Below are positions 35,995 to 44,269 of a stretch of 64,000 bases of DNA, in pieces; the first letter of the stretch is position 1, and every line of letters starts with the position of its first letter. The notes beneath the pieces are model-generated. The model was not told the DNA's origin. It worked only from the letters and a program-made list of their open reading frames with translations, and did no database searches. Origin of the DNA: Nibrella viscosa (lineage in GTDB: Bacteria > Bacteroidota > Bacteroidia > Cytophagales > Spirosomataceae). The translations under genes and the position numbers were made by a program. The stretch lies in NCBI RefSeq assembly GCF_039541875.1, contig NZ_BAABHB010000013.1, forward strand, positions 147,803 to 211,802. The letters are read 5' to 3'.

Positions 35995-37635
35995 ATGATG
36001 AAAATTCTGCTGATCTGGGCTTGCCTGCTGACGGCGCTCACCGTATCTGCCCAGAAATACCAGTTTACCCGCGACGATACGCTGCGGGGCAGCATCACCC
36101 CCGAACGGGCCTGGTGGGACCTGACGTATTATCACCTGCAGGTGCGGGTTCAACCCACCGACAGTACCCTCAGCGGCAGCACCACCATCCGGTACAAGGT
36201 GCTGAAGCCAAATCAAACACTCCAGGTAGATTTGCAGCGGCCGTTACGCATCCTAAAAGCAGAGCAGGATGGGCAGGCGTTGACGTTCCGGCAGGAGGGA
36301 AATGCGTATTTTGTTTCGCTGAAGAAGCCACAGCAGGCCGGCAGAACAGAGTCGCTGGTGGTGCATTACGCCGGTAAACCGAAGGTAGCCAAACGACCGC
36401 CCTGGGACGGGGGTGTTACCTGGTCGCGTGATACCACCGGCCAGTGGTTTATTGCCACCTCCTGCCAGGGGCTGGGTGCCAGCGTGTGGTGGCCCTGCAA
36501 AGACCATATGTACGACGAACCCGACAGCATGCTCATCAGCGTCACCGTTCCAAAAGAACTCACCGATGTCTCCAACGGCCGCCTGCGCCGGGTGGTGGAG
36601 AACCAGGACGGTACCCGCACCTTCGATTGGTTTGTGAGTAATCCCATCAACAACTACGGTGTCAACCTGAACATTGGCCGGTACATACATTGGTCAGATA
36701 GACTACAAGGCGAAAAAGGCCGGCTGGATCTTTTCTTCTACGCCCTGCCTGAACATGAGGGCCAGGCCCGGCGGCAATTCCAGCAGGTGAAGCCGATGCT
36801 GAAGGCCTTTGAATATTGGTTCGGCCCGTACCCGTTTTACGAAGATAGCTATAAACTGGTGGAAACGCCCTACCTGGGCATGGAACACCAGAGTTCGGTG
36901 ACCTACGGCAACAAGTTTCGCAATGGGTATCTGGGCCGCGATCTGTCCGGCACCGGCTGGGGCTTGCTGTGGGATTTTATCATCATTCACGAATCGGGGC
37001 ATGAGTGGTTCGCCAACAACATCACCTACAAGGACGTTGCCGATATGTGGGTTCACGAAAGCTTTACCAACTATTCCGAAAACCTGTACATCGAATACTA
37101 CCACGGTAAAGCAGCCGGTGCCACCTACGTGATAGGCTGTCGCAATCAGATTCGCAACGACCGTCCGATTGTCGGCGTCTACAACGTCAACTTCTCCGGC
37201 TCGGGCGATATGTACTACAAGGGTGGCAATATGCTGCACACCATCCGGCAGATCGTGGGCAACGACGAAAAGTGGCGGCAGATCCTGCGGGGCCTGAACA
37301 AAACCTTCTACCACCAGACCGTCGACGGTAAGCAGATCGAAGAATACATCAGCCGCCAGGCGGGCGTCGACTTGCAAAAAGTCTTCGACCAGTACCTGCG
37401 CGACACCCGCCTGCCTACGCTGGAGTACCGGCAAACAAAAAATGGCCTCCAGTACCGCTGGACCAACTGCGTCGCCGGTTTCAACATGCCCCTCCGCATT
37501 TGCCTCAACGAAGCAAAGGAGTACCAGGCCATCCGCCCTACTACCACCTGGCAGACCCTGCGTACCCCGGACGTTAAATCCCTCTCCGTCGACCCAAACT
37601 ACTATGTGCTGGTAACCCCGTACCCCGGAATGTAA
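35995..37635 (+). CDS. M1 family metallopeptidase
   Basis: Exported zinc aminopeptidase-like protein of 546 residues with signal peptide MMKILLIWACLLTALTVSAQ. The zinc site is complete: HESGH at 332-336 and the third ligand Glu 355, exactly HExxH-x18-E. The substrate-anchoring exopeptidase motif reads GMEHQ instead of GAMEN, a form common in bacterial exported M1 proteins. The usual C-terminal ERAP-like helical domain is short or missing, as in other ~550-residue members. Probably trims peptides in the periplasm. It is 32 bases after the sugar-acid kinase, and close to a hydroxyproline catabolic operon on the other strand, so it may supply collagen- or extensin-type peptides; this is inference. 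Confidence 0.93.
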   Translation: MMKILLIWACLLTALTVSAQKYQFTRDDTLRGSITPERAWWDLTYYHLQVRVQPTDSTLSGSTTIRYKVLKPNQTLQVDLQRPLRILKAEQDGQALTFRQEGNAYFVSLKKPQQAGRTESLVVHYAGKPKVAKRPPWDGGVTWSRDTTGQWFIATSCQGLGASVWWPCKDHMYDEPDSMLISVTVPKELTDVSNGRLRRVVENQDGTRTFDWFVSNPINNYGVNLNIGRYIHWSDRLQGEKGRLDLFFYALPEHEGQARRQFQQVKPMLKAFEYWFGPYPFYEDSYKLVETPYLGMEHQSSVTYGNKFRNGYLGRDLSGTGWGLLWDFIIIHESGHEWFANNITYKDVADMWVHESFTNYSENLYIEYYHGKAAGATYVIGCRNQIRNDRPIVGVYNVNFSGSGDMYYKGGNMLHTIRQIVGNDEKWRQILRGLNKTFYHQTVDGKQIEEYISRQAGVDLQKVFDQYLRDTRLPTLEYRQTKNGLQYRWTNCVAGFNMPLRICLNEAKEYQAIRPTTTWQTLRTPDVKSLSVDPNYYVLVTPYPGM

Positions 37636-37638
37636 TTC

Positions 37639-37681
37639 CGGCCCCTGTACCGGCCCTGTCCCGATGGCCGGTACAGGGCCG
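37639..37681 (+). terminator. Strong GC-rich hairpin after M1 peptidase gene
   Basis: Arms 37639-37655 and 37666-37681 pair almost perfectly over 16 bp (CGGCCC-TGTACCGGCC type, one bulged C) around a CTGTCCCGAT loop. It begins three bases after the stop codon. No T-run follows, so it is a stable 3' end structure rather than a textbook terminator. Confidence 0.55.
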
Positions 37682-37913
37682 AAAATGTGTTCAAACTGAT
37701 ACAATATTGGGGAAGAATTCCACAGTTTTGGTACGGATGTATGGTGCGAAAAGGTGAATTCCGGCTGATTTTAAATGCTTTATGAATTGGTGTGGAACTG
37801 GCATGATTTCAGTATATTCATGAACAGGCGAGAGCCGCTTGGAATCAGGAGTTCGCTACAGGCAGTAGCAATAGATATAGATCAATTACGCATTACTCAA
37901 CGTCATGAAAGCC

Positions 37914-37941
37914 AGAAGCCCGGTTTGCGAACCGGGCTTCT
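37914..37941 (-). terminator. Perfect 12-bp hairpin downstream of hydroxyproline operon
   Basis: AGAAGCCCGGTT (37914-37925), loop TGCG, AACCGGGCTTCT (37930-37941). It follows the minus-strand dehydrogenase stop by about 15 bases and faces the M1 gene, so it may end transcripts from both sides; the T-run is weak. Confidence 0.6.
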
Positions 37942-37955
37942 GCACATTTAGGGCC

Positions 37956-39200
37956 TCACGAAAACCGTTCCGGACGAAAAACGTCTACCGCCATGCTTAT
38001 CGGTTGCCCCGACAGCGTCTCCGCAACCAGCTTGCCCGTAGCCGGGCCTAAGCTGATACCCATCATGCCGTGGCCCGTCGCCAGTGTTACATTCTCGTAC
38101 CGCGACAGCCGGCCGATGTAGGGTAGGCCGTCGGGGGAGCAGGGGCGCAGGCCCCGCCAGACCGTTTCGGGTTTGGGCATGTCGACCTCAAGATCGGGGT
38201 AGTACTGGTTGATGGACTGGACAATGCCCCGCACCCGGTTCATGTTGACCGACAGATCAACCCCAGCTACTTCCAGCGTACCGGCAAACCGCAGATCGTT
38301 GCCGATGGGCGTGGCTGTAGCGCGGGCTTCGAGCATGATGGCCGGCACCCGCACGTTGTTTGTCCGGTTCTTAAGCACAAAGCTATAGCCCTTGCCGCCC
38401 TGTAGTGGTAGCGATACCCCAAGCTGCCGGGTTATCACCGGCGACCAGGCTCCCCCAGCCACCACCACCTCATCCACGGTATGGTCGCCCTGCGCCGTGC
38501 GCAGGGAGGTAACGCGACCGGCTGACGTACCGAAACCGGTAACCGCCTGTCCATCCAGTATAGCAACACCCTGCTGTTTCAGATACCCAACCAGCGAACG
38601 AACCAGTTGACCGGGGTTTAAATGCGCGTCGCCGGGAAAAAACACCGCTCCCCGTACGTCCACCCGCGTATCCGGTTCCAGATCCCGCACCTGTCGGCTA
38701 CTCAGGACGTGCGCGTCAATGCCGGCCCGGTTGGCTACCTCAGCTTCTTCGGCCATGTCGTGTTCGGCTCCGGCTGTTTTGTAGAGCATTAGCAGTCCGC
38801 GCTCCTGCCAGCCAAAGTCTAGCTCACCCGAAGCCGCCATATCCTGATACAGTCGCTTGCTCAGCAGGCTGATGTCGCGCAGGGCCGGAATAGCCCGTTC
38901 GACATGCTCCGGCGTCGAATGGCGGTAAAACAGCCAGCCCCAGCGGAGCAGGTCGGCGCTCAGGCGGGGTTTGATGTAGAAGGGGCTGGTCGGTTTCAGC
39001 AGCATCCGCATGCCTTTGGCAATCATGCCGGGCTGCGCCAGCGGAATAATGTGGCTGGGCACAATCATACCGGCGTTACCGAACGAGCAGCCGTCGGTAA
39101 TCGGGTTCTGATCAAAAACGGTAACGCGGTGGCCGGCTTGCCGCAGGTAGTACGCCGAGCATAAGCCAATAATGCCCCCGCCGATGATGCCAACGTGCAT
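37956..39200 (-). CDS. FAD-dependent D-amino acid dehydrogenase (probable D-hydroxyproline dehydrogenase)
   Basis: Flavoprotein of 414 residues of the DadA/glycine oxidase type: N-terminal GIIGGGIIGLCSAYYLRQAGHRVTVFDQNP (split at 20) with a GxGxxG FAD loop, and the C-terminal TLATGHGMMGISLGPATG segment. It lies downstream of a 4-hydroxyproline epimerase and a dihydrodipicolinate synthase-like enzyme, so the natural role is oxidation of cis-4-hydroxy-D-proline to 1-pyrroline-4-hydroxy-2-carboxylate. Electron acceptor is not evident; no small subunit is encoded. The operon order is deaminase, epimerase, dehydrogenase in transcription. The general family call is sure; the substrate is inferred from neighbours. 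Confidence 0.85.
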   Translation of the reverse strand: MHVGIIGGGIIGLCSAYYLRQAGHRVTVFDQNPITDGCSFGNAGMIVPSHIIPLAQPGMIAKGMRMLLKPTSPFYIKPRLSADLLRWGWLFYRHSTPEHVERAIPALRDISLLSKRLYQDMAASGELDFGWQERGLLMLYKTAGAEHDMAEEAEVANRAGIDAHVLSSRQVRDLEPDTRVDVRGAVFFPGDAHLNPGQLVRSLVGYLKQQGVAILDGQAVTGFGTSAGRVTSLRTAQGDHTVDEVVVAGGAWSPVITRQLGVSLPLQGGKGYSFVLKNRTNNVRVPAIMLEARATATPIGNDLRFAGTLEVAGVDLSVNMNRVRGIVQSINQYYPDLEVDMPKPETVWRGLRPCSPDGLPYIGRLSRYENVTLATGHGMMGISLGPATGKLVAETLSGQPISMAVDVFRPERFS

Positions 39201-39223
39201 GTTAAAGTAGTTGAATGGTTGAG

Positions 39224-39273
39224 TGGTTCATTGGTTCATTAGTTAGCTGGTTTACTGGTTAACCAATGAACCA
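39224..39273. repeat. 13-bp inverted repeat in TGGTT-rich intercistronic gap
   Basis: TGGTTCATTGGTT (39224-39236) and AACCAATGAACCA (39261-39273) are perfect inverse copies, with a 24-base spacer full of TGGTT-like units. The element fills most of the gap between the epimerase stop and the dehydrogenase start, so the shared transcript would carry a hairpin there. Confidence 0.5.
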
Positions 39274-40278
39274 TTAAATTACTTGAAAACCATGAACATA
39301 CGGATCGTCATCGTCCAGAATAAGGTGGTTGTAGCCATGAATCATGGCCCAGCCTTCAATGCTCGGGATGATGGCGGGCTTGCCGTCGAGGTCGGTTTCG
39401 GCTTCGATGCGGCCGGTGAAGATGGAGCCGATGATGCTTTCGTGAACGAAATCCTGCCCCGGCTTCAGCCGTCCCTGCCCGTACCACTGCGCCATCCGGG
39501 CCGATGTACCCGTACCACAGGGCGAGCGGTCGATGGCCTTGTCGCCGTAAAACACGGCGTTGCGGGCGGTGGAGGTGGATTGCAGCGGTTCGCCGGTCCA
39601 GAGCAGGTGGCTGAGACCCCGGATGGTTGGGTTCTCGGGATGCACAAAAGTATATTTCTCATTTAAGCGTAGCCGCAACTCCCGGCTCCAGCCGATCAAC
39701 TGCTCTGCCTTATAGTGCTGCAAGCCCGGAAAGTTGGACTGAGGATCTACAATGGCGTAAAAATTACCACCGTAGGCCACATCGACCGTTAGTTCTCCCA
39801 AATCGGGGCAGGTTACATGCAGTCCTTCGGCCGCCAGGTACGATTTGATATTGGTAATCTTTACTGAAGTCACTTTGCGGCCTTCCTGTCGGTACTCGGC
39901 CCGAACCAGGCCGGCGGGCACTTCCAGGTTCAGTACGCCCGGCGTTTTGGGCCGAATCAGGTTCTGCTCAATGGCGACCGTAACGGTGCCAATAGTGCCG
40001 TGGCCGCACATGGGCAGGCAACCGGAGGTCTCGATAAACAGCACTCCGGCATCGTTGGCCGGGTCGGTGGGTGGGTACAGAATACTGCCCGACATCATAT
40101 CATGGCCGCGGGGTTCAAACATCAGCCCTTTCCGAATCCAGTCGTATTCGGCCAGAAAGTGCTGACGCTTTTCGCTCATTGATGCCCCGTTCAGGTGCGG
40201 GATACTGCCTCCGGTGACAACGCGTACCGGGTTGCCGCAGGTGTGGGCGTCAATGCAAAAGAAGTGGTAAGCAGGCAT
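39274..40278 (-). CDS. 4-hydroxyproline epimerase
   Basis: Member of the proline racemase family, 334 residues, that interconverts trans-4-hydroxy-L-proline and cis-4-hydroxy-D-proline without cofactor. Both catalytic cysteines are present: Cys 91 in LPMCGHGTIG and Cys 254 in DRSPCGTGTSAR, which argues for an epimerase and against the Thr-containing dehydratase type. Binding-site residues HTCGNPVR at the N-terminus are also as expected. Flanked by the deaminase (49 bases upstream) and the FAD dehydrogenase (73 bases downstream) in the same orientation, which supports a hydroxyproline pathway. Proline racemase activity is a less likely alternative because of these neighbours. Confidence 0.92.
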   Translation of the reverse strand: MPAYHFFCIDAHTCGNPVRVVTGGSIPHLNGASMSEKRQHFLAEYDWIRKGLMFEPRGHDMMSGSILYPPTDPANDAGVLFIETSGCLPMCGHGTIGTVTVAIEQNLIRPKTPGVLNLEVPAGLVRAEYRQEGRKVTSVKITNIKSYLAAEGLHVTCPDLGELTVDVAYGGNFYAIVDPQSNFPGLQHYKAEQLIGWSRELRLRLNEKYTFVHPENPTIRGLSHLLWTGEPLQSTSTARNAVFYGDKAIDRSPCGTGTSARMAQWYGQGRLKPGQDFVHESIIGSIFTGRIEAETDLDGKPAIIPSIEGWAMIHGYNHLILDDDDPYVHGFQVI

Positions 40279-40327
40279 TTAGGAATGATGAATGATAAAC
40301 GATGAACGATGAATGGGGGGGCATTCA

Positions 40328-41254
40328 TCAGGCGAGACTGTCTTCGGGTCGGAGGAGAGCGGGGCGGCTGGCGATGGCAGTCTGGATAATGGCTTCGACG
40401 CGGCTGCGCTCTTCGCCTTCCAGCATCAGGCGGGGTGCCCGCACGTATTCGGAGCCGATGCCGGTAGCCGTAGCCGCCAGTTTGATATACTGCACCAGCT
40501 TGGGGTGAATATCCAGCTCCAGCAGGGGCATGAACCAGCGGTACAGGGCACGGGCTTTGTCCAGTTTACCGGCCAGCGCCAGTTCGTATAAGTGAACCGT
40601 TTCCTGCGGGAACGCGTCCACCAGACCGGCTACCCAGCCGTCGGCACCCAGCAGCAGGGCTTCCAGCGCCAGCGTATCCACTCCACACAGCAATTTATAC
40701 CGGTCGCCAAAAGCGTTGCGCATCCGGGTGAGGTTGGTCAGATCCCGCGTTGATTCTTTTACCGCCTGTATGTTGGGCAGGGTGGCCAGCTCCTCAAACA
40801 TGGCAATGGTTACCGGAATCTTATAGTCGACCGGGTTATTGTAGATCATGATCGGCAGCGGGGTCGATTCGGCCACGGCCCGGAAAAACGCCACGGTCTC
40901 CCGCGAATCGGCGAAGTAGCGCATAGGGGGCAACAGCATCAGGCCGTCGGCTCCACCTGCTTCGGCATCGCGGGCCGCGGCTATGGCGTCCCGCGTTGAG
41001 GCTTCCGCAATGTTCATGATCACGGGTACCTGACCGGCACTAACCGCTATGGCTTTGTCCAGCAGTTCCAGACGCTCGGAGCGGGTTAGGGTACTGGTCT
41101 CACCCAGCGAGCCGCTCAAAATAAGGCCGTGGACACCGGCGGATAGCTGCGCCCGGAGGTTGGTTTCAAACAAAGTCAGATCCACGGCGTCGCCGGCAGT
41201 AAAAGGAGTGAGTAAAGCGGGGTAAACACCCTGCCAGTTTACAGAAAATTGCAT
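40328..41254 (-). CDS. Dihydrodipicolinate synthase family protein (probable 1-pyrroline-4-hydroxy-2-carboxylate deaminase)
   Basis: NAL/DapA-superfamily TIM-barrel enzyme of 308 residues. Schiff-base Lys 166 in IQAVKESTRD and Tyr 138 in PIMIYNNPVDY are present, as is the GSLGETSTLT loop. In hydroxyproline clusters this member removes ammonia from 1-pyrroline-4-hydroxy-2-carboxylate to give 2-oxoglutarate semialdehyde; the neighbours make that the best call over lysine biosynthesis or sialic acid lysis. First gene of the minus-strand operon. The final enzyme, 2-oxoglutarate semialdehyde dehydrogenase, is not in the window. A short GATGAATG/CATTCATC hairpin lies at the end of the gene (40308-40329). 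Confidence 0.86.
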   Translation of the reverse strand: MQFSVNWQGVYPALLTPFTAGDAVDLTLFETNLRAQLSAGVHGLILSGSLGETSTLTRSERLELLDKAIAVSAGQVPVIMNIAEASTRDAIAAARDAEAGGADGLMLLPPMRYFADSRETVAFFRAVAESTPLPIMIYNNPVDYKIPVTIAMFEELATLPNIQAVKESTRDLTNLTRMRNAFGDRYKLLCGVDTLALEALLLGADGWVAGLVDAFPQETVHLYELALAGKLDKARALYRWFMPLLELDIHPKLVQYIKLAATATGIGSEYVRAPRLMLEGEERSRVEAIIQTAIASRPALLRPEDSLA

Positions 41255-41377
41255 GGTGAACGGGAGAGAAAGACGGCTATAAAACTACACACAAAAAATT
41301 TCTTTCCGAAATGGTAGTAAAATCTTTAACTTATAATACATTTATGCCAACTATCGGTAACTTAAACAATAAATTAT
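41255..41377. promoter_or_regulatory. Divergent promoter region, hydroxyproline operon and receiver gene
   Basis: This 123-base A+T-rich stretch separates two outward-facing genes and must hold both promoters. On the plus strand TACATTTA (41337-41344) is one base from TAnnTTTG, about 35 bases before the receiver gene. No clear element was found for the minus strand. Confidence 0.35.
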
Positions 41378-41809
41378 ATGAAAAACAGATACAAAATTTT
41401 GATTGCCGAAGATGACCCATTCATTCGTAAAGTGCTGCGTTACACGTTGCAGGACGATTTTGAGGTGAGTACCCACATTAATGGCCTGGAAGCTATGCTC
41501 TGGCTGGAGCAGGGCCAGCCGGTTGATCTGATCCTTACCGATTTGCAGATGCCCTATGTAGGCGGGCAGGAGTTGATTCAGAATATTCGCGCGGGTTCGT
41601 TATTCCGACATCTGCCCATCATAATAATTTCGGCGATGGACGATAGCAATACCCGTATCAAGTGCCTGGAACTTGGTGCCGACGATTATGTAACCAAACC
41701 ATTTAACCCGATGGAGATTAAGGCGAAGATAATGGCTGTTTTACGTCGTATTGAGCAGCGGAGCGTACAACTGCCTAATCCTGTGGTTGCCGGTCCTCGT
41801 CCTCGGTAA
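41378..41809 (+). CDS. Single-domain response regulator
   Basis: A 143-residue CheY-like receiver with no output domain. Acidic pocket in ILIAEDDPF (residues 8-16), phospho-acceptor Asp 55 in LILTDLQMP, the switch region IIIISAMDD and the conserved Lys in DDYVTKPF are all present, so it should accept phosphate. The tail after ~125 is short and basic/proline-rich and overlaps the end of the convergent BrkB gene by 35 bases. No kinase lies next to it; an unlinked or hybrid kinase is presumably the donor. It may signal through protein contact. Confidence 0.93.
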   Translation: MKNRYKILIAEDDPFIRKVLRYTLQDDFEVSTHINGLEAMLWLEQGQPVDLILTDLQMPYVGGQELIQNIRAGSLFRHLPIIIISAMDDSNTRIKCLELGADDYVTKPFNPMEIKAKIMAVLRRIEQRSVQLPNPVVAGPRPR

Positions 41810-42683
41810 CCGTATAGCCCACCGCTGTTGTTTTGGGAGTCATCTCCACATTAGCCCAGCGGGCGTATTGTCGGGTAAAGGCAGCTCCGAAATAATAAAT
41901 CAGGGAGCAGTAATACACAAACAGCAGCACCAGCATTATGCGTCCGGCCGAGCCGTACAGGGGCCGAAGCTGACCATACGTCAGTAGTTGGCCCAGGATG
42001 AGTTCGCCGATGGTAAACAGCACCGCCGTTACCAGGGAGCCCATCCAGACGGCCGGCCAGTGAATGCGAACATCGGGCAGCGTCTTGAACAGCATGGCGA
42101 ACCAAAGCATCAGCAGTGCTACGGATACCACATAATGACTTATATCCAGAAAAGCGGCATCGCTGTCAGTAGGCGGGGCACTCAGCAGGTTCAGCACCTG
42201 GTGAATGCCAATAGCAGCCATAAACAACATACCGGAGCCGATTACCAACCCCAGAAATAGCAGACGATCCCGTAAGATATATAAGGAGGATCGGTCGTCT
42301 TTGGGTTTTACGTTCCAGAGTTGGTTGAGCGACCGCTTCATAATGGCAAACATCGACGTGGAGCTAATCAGCAGAATAAAAATGCCCAGCGTGGTTAACA
42401 GCGGATCGGCGCGGTCCTGCTGGAGGTGTTGGGAAATATCTTTGAGCTGACGGGCAGGCTGGCGTCCGAAAATATCAGCTAACTGGCTAAATAACCGTCC
42501 ACTAATCCGCTGTTCCTGATCCTGCAGGAGCGTACTGAAAACCTGACTGAGGATGATCACAATTGGGGGCAGGCCAAAAAAGGCGAAGAAGGCAGTAGCC
42601 CCTGCCATGCGTATTGGATCATTATTCCTCAGGTTGGTAAACGCTTGTCTGAATAAATTCAGGAAGGGCAAAACTTGTTTCAT
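41775..42683 (-). CDS. YihY/BrkB family inner-membrane protein
   Basis: Polytopic membrane protein of 302 residues with about six hydrophobic helices and the BrkB/YihY marks AGATAFFAFFGLPPIVIIL and the C-terminal LVLLFVYYCSLIYYFGAAFTRQYA (split). Once called ribonuclease BN, this family has no RNase activity; its role remains unclear, with transport suggested. Its last 35 bases lie antisense to the end of the receiver gene. It is in line with the DinB/NTF2 group upstream on the same strand but 110 bases away. Confidence 0.88.
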   Translation of the reverse strand: MKQVLPFLNLFRQAFTNLRNNDPIRMAGATAFFAFFGLPPIVIILSQVFSTLLQDQEQRISGRLFSQLADIFGRQPARQLKDISQHLQQDRADPLLTTLGIFILLISSTSMFAIMKRSLNQLWNVKPKDDRSSLYILRDRLLFLGLVIGSGMLFMAAIGIHQVLNLLSAPPTDSDAAFLDISHYVVSVALLMLWFAMLFKTLPDVRIHWPAVWMGSLVTAVLFTIGELILGQLLTYGQLRPLYGSAGRIMLVLLFVYYCSLIYYFGAAFTRQYARWANVEMTPKTTAVGYTVTEDEDRQPQD

Positions 42684-42722
42684 CAGCCTGGTTATTTCAT
42701 CAGAATAACCGGATGTATACTG

Positions 42723-42791
42723 TCAGGGTTTTGGCATTGCCCCGACATTTGGGTCGGTTCCGTAAAAGACGGCGTCAGTACTTACCTTCAT
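42723..42791 (-). pseudogene. Fragment of an NTF2/SnoaL-like gene
   Basis: A 22-codon frame, MKVSTDAVFYGTDPNVGAMP and on, shares AVFYGTDP with the intact gene at 43198-43677. At the DNA level 42751-42773 and 43496-43518 agree at 21 of 23 positions, so this looks like the remains of a second copy of that gene. Confidence 0.5.
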
Positions 42792-42792
42792 C

Positions 42793-43181
42793 TTACCAGG
42801 GGTCAAAATCGGCTTTACTGGTGATGTGAAACACGCGGCTGTAGGTACCCCGAATGTACCGGACCTGATACTGGTGGCCGGCCAGGTGGGTACAATGCGT
42901 TTTGACATCCACTCTTCAAACCAGCACAGATGGCCAACTACCCAGCGGATTGAATTTGATTCTGCGTTAGGTTTCCAGTCAGCTTCTTTTTCGGTGATGC
43001 CTTTCAGATTTCCCCAGAGTGATTTATACTGGAAATCCGTCATGTCGGACAGTAAGCTGACTTCCTGCATGGTGCAATCCGTATCTTGTACGTTTAACGG
43101 CAGCGTAGTGGTCAGCAGGGGTGAAACGGCACAGGCCGTCGTGCCTTTCTTTAAGAAAGAGCGTCTTGAGTGCTGGTTCAT
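42793..43181 (-). pseudogene. DinB-family gene with internal deletion and frameshift
   Basis: The N-terminal part is a twin-arginine-type leader (RRSFLKKGTTACAVSPLL) followed by the first helices of a DinB-family four-helix bundle, with SNSIRWVVGHLCWFEEWM. After codon ~100 the reading frame loses similarity, while another minus-strand frame reads THLAGHQYQVRYIRGTYSRV and ends FDPW-stop at 42793, which looks like the natural DinB C-terminus. The middle of the protein seems missing. In the first frame translation runs on into the NTF2-like fragment to a stop at 42723, giving a 152-residue hybrid. Most likely inactive; whether any product is made is unknown. Confidence 0.6.
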
Positions 43182-43197
43182 GACAAAGGAGTTTGCG

Positions 43198-43677
43198 CTA
43201 TTTTTTAGCCGTTGGCGAGTTGACCAGTTGATTCAGTTGAGGAACGATATTGTCGGGAAGCAGGAGGGTTATTGAAAACGATTTGAGCTTCCAGCCATTG
43301 TCTTTTTCGTAAACGATTACTTCCCGCAGAGGGACTTTGGTAAAGTACGGCCAGTTGACCTGCTTGATCACCACAGCCGCGTTGCCGCCGGCTACAGGGG
43401 TAATTGTTCGCGAGACAGTGGTTAAGTTGTATTTATTGGTATTTATGTCTTTCTCAACGCGTTTCCGGAAAACGGCTACCGGCCATACATCCGTTGGGTC
43501 AGTCCCGTAAAAGACGGCACTATTGGCTACATTCCGGAAAACGGCATTTATGTCTTTTTTGAGAAATCCCTCATCAAATTGCTTATCTACCGCTTCTACC
43601 TCAGCGGCTTTGAAGGATTGGGCTTTTATGTTATACGTAGTTGCCAGCAGACAAAGGGCGAAAAAGATAGGTTTCAT
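43198..43677 (-). CDS. SnoaL/NTF2-like (DUF4440-type) exported protein
   Basis: Small exported protein of 159 residues with signal peptide MKPIFFALCLLATTYNIKAQ. The body has the cone-like alpha+beta pattern of the SnoaL/NTF2 superfamily: AVDKQFDEGFLKKDINAVFR, ANSAVFYGTDPTDVWPV and VIVYEKDNGWKLKSFSIT. The ATG at 43677 was chosen because it starts the signal peptide; the frame stays open further upstream into the DinB gene. It follows the DinB gene by only four bases. Such proteins bind small ligands or have undefined roles; no catalytic function is claimed. Confidence 0.75.
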   Translation of the reverse strand: MKPIFFALCLLATTYNIKAQSFKAAEVEAVDKQFDEGFLKKDINAVFRNVANSAVFYGTDPTDVWPVAVFRKRVEKDINTNKYNLTTVSRTITPVAGGNAAVVIKQVNWPYFTKVPLREVIVYEKDNGWKLKSFSITLLLPDNIVPQLNQLVNSPTAKK

Positions 43678-43681
43678 TTGA

Positions 43682-44248
43682 TTAGTTCTGTTTTTGGAGG
43701 ATACTTTCTTTGATTCGTTTAATTTGTGCGCGGTGGTGGTCGAGATGAAACCGCAGAAATTCCAGTCGTTGTACCACATTTAGCGGCCCCATAATAACGT
43801 GCGGGTAGATGATGCGGTCTAGTTCGTGCTCCGGTACCTGCCTGAGCTGTTCACCCAGAGCGTTGAGTTGCGTCTGACAGGCTAGTAAAGCACTTTTCCA
43901 GTACGCTAACGGACCACCCAGTCTGGGAGCCGCACTAGCCGGAGCTTCTTCTTTAGGACGTCCGTTTTCATGCCGCCACGTCCGGGTCACAATGTCCTCG
44001 ATAGTAAGCCCATCGTTCAGGCGTTCACCTTCCCAGTACTGCCCCTGCTGCTGAGCCTGAAACGCCTTCCACATCATCAGAATACCGCCCTGCTCGGCCC
44101 ATACCAGATGTTCCGTAACGTCGGTTACGCTCCAGGATGACGTATCCTGTTTCCAGCTCTCCATCTGGGTACCAATTATGTCTATTTCGGATAAGAAGTT
44201 ACTTCGGGCGCTCTCAACATCCCCGATAAGGCTTGTAATTTGCACCAT
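43682..44248 (-). CDS. DinB family protein
   Basis: Cytoplasmic protein of 188 residues of the DinB/YfiT-like four-helix bundle family, often metal-binding transferases (bacillithiol or mycothiol S-transferase-like). Possible metal His residues are in SVTDVTEHLVWAEQGGI and in LEFLRFHLDHHRAQIKRI. The ATG at 44248 was preferred to the GTG at 44269 because the latter is next to the upstream stop and adds an unusual peptide. It lies between the NTF2-like and DsrE-like genes in a tight same-strand group. Its substrate is unknown. Confidence 0.85.
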   Translation of the reverse strand: MVQITSLIGDVESARSNFLSEIDIIGTQMESWKQDTSSWSVTDVTEHLVWAEQGGILMMWKAFQAQQQGQYWEGERLNDGLTIEDIVTRTWRHENGRPKEEAPASAAPRLGGPLAYWKSALLACQTQLNALGEQLRQVPEHELDRIIYPHVIMGPLNVVQRLEFLRFHLDHHRAQIKRIKESILQKQN

Positions 44249-44269
44249 AGTTTGCTTTCGGTTGTACAC

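Noticed and set aside
36703..37704. 333-codon minus-strand frame within the M1 peptidase gene
   Set aside because: Antisense to a complete zinc peptidase with all ligands; composition not protein-like.
40328..41254. Lysine-pathway DapA
   Set aside because: The family fits, but the operon partners are hydroxyproline enzymes, which makes the deaminase role more likely.
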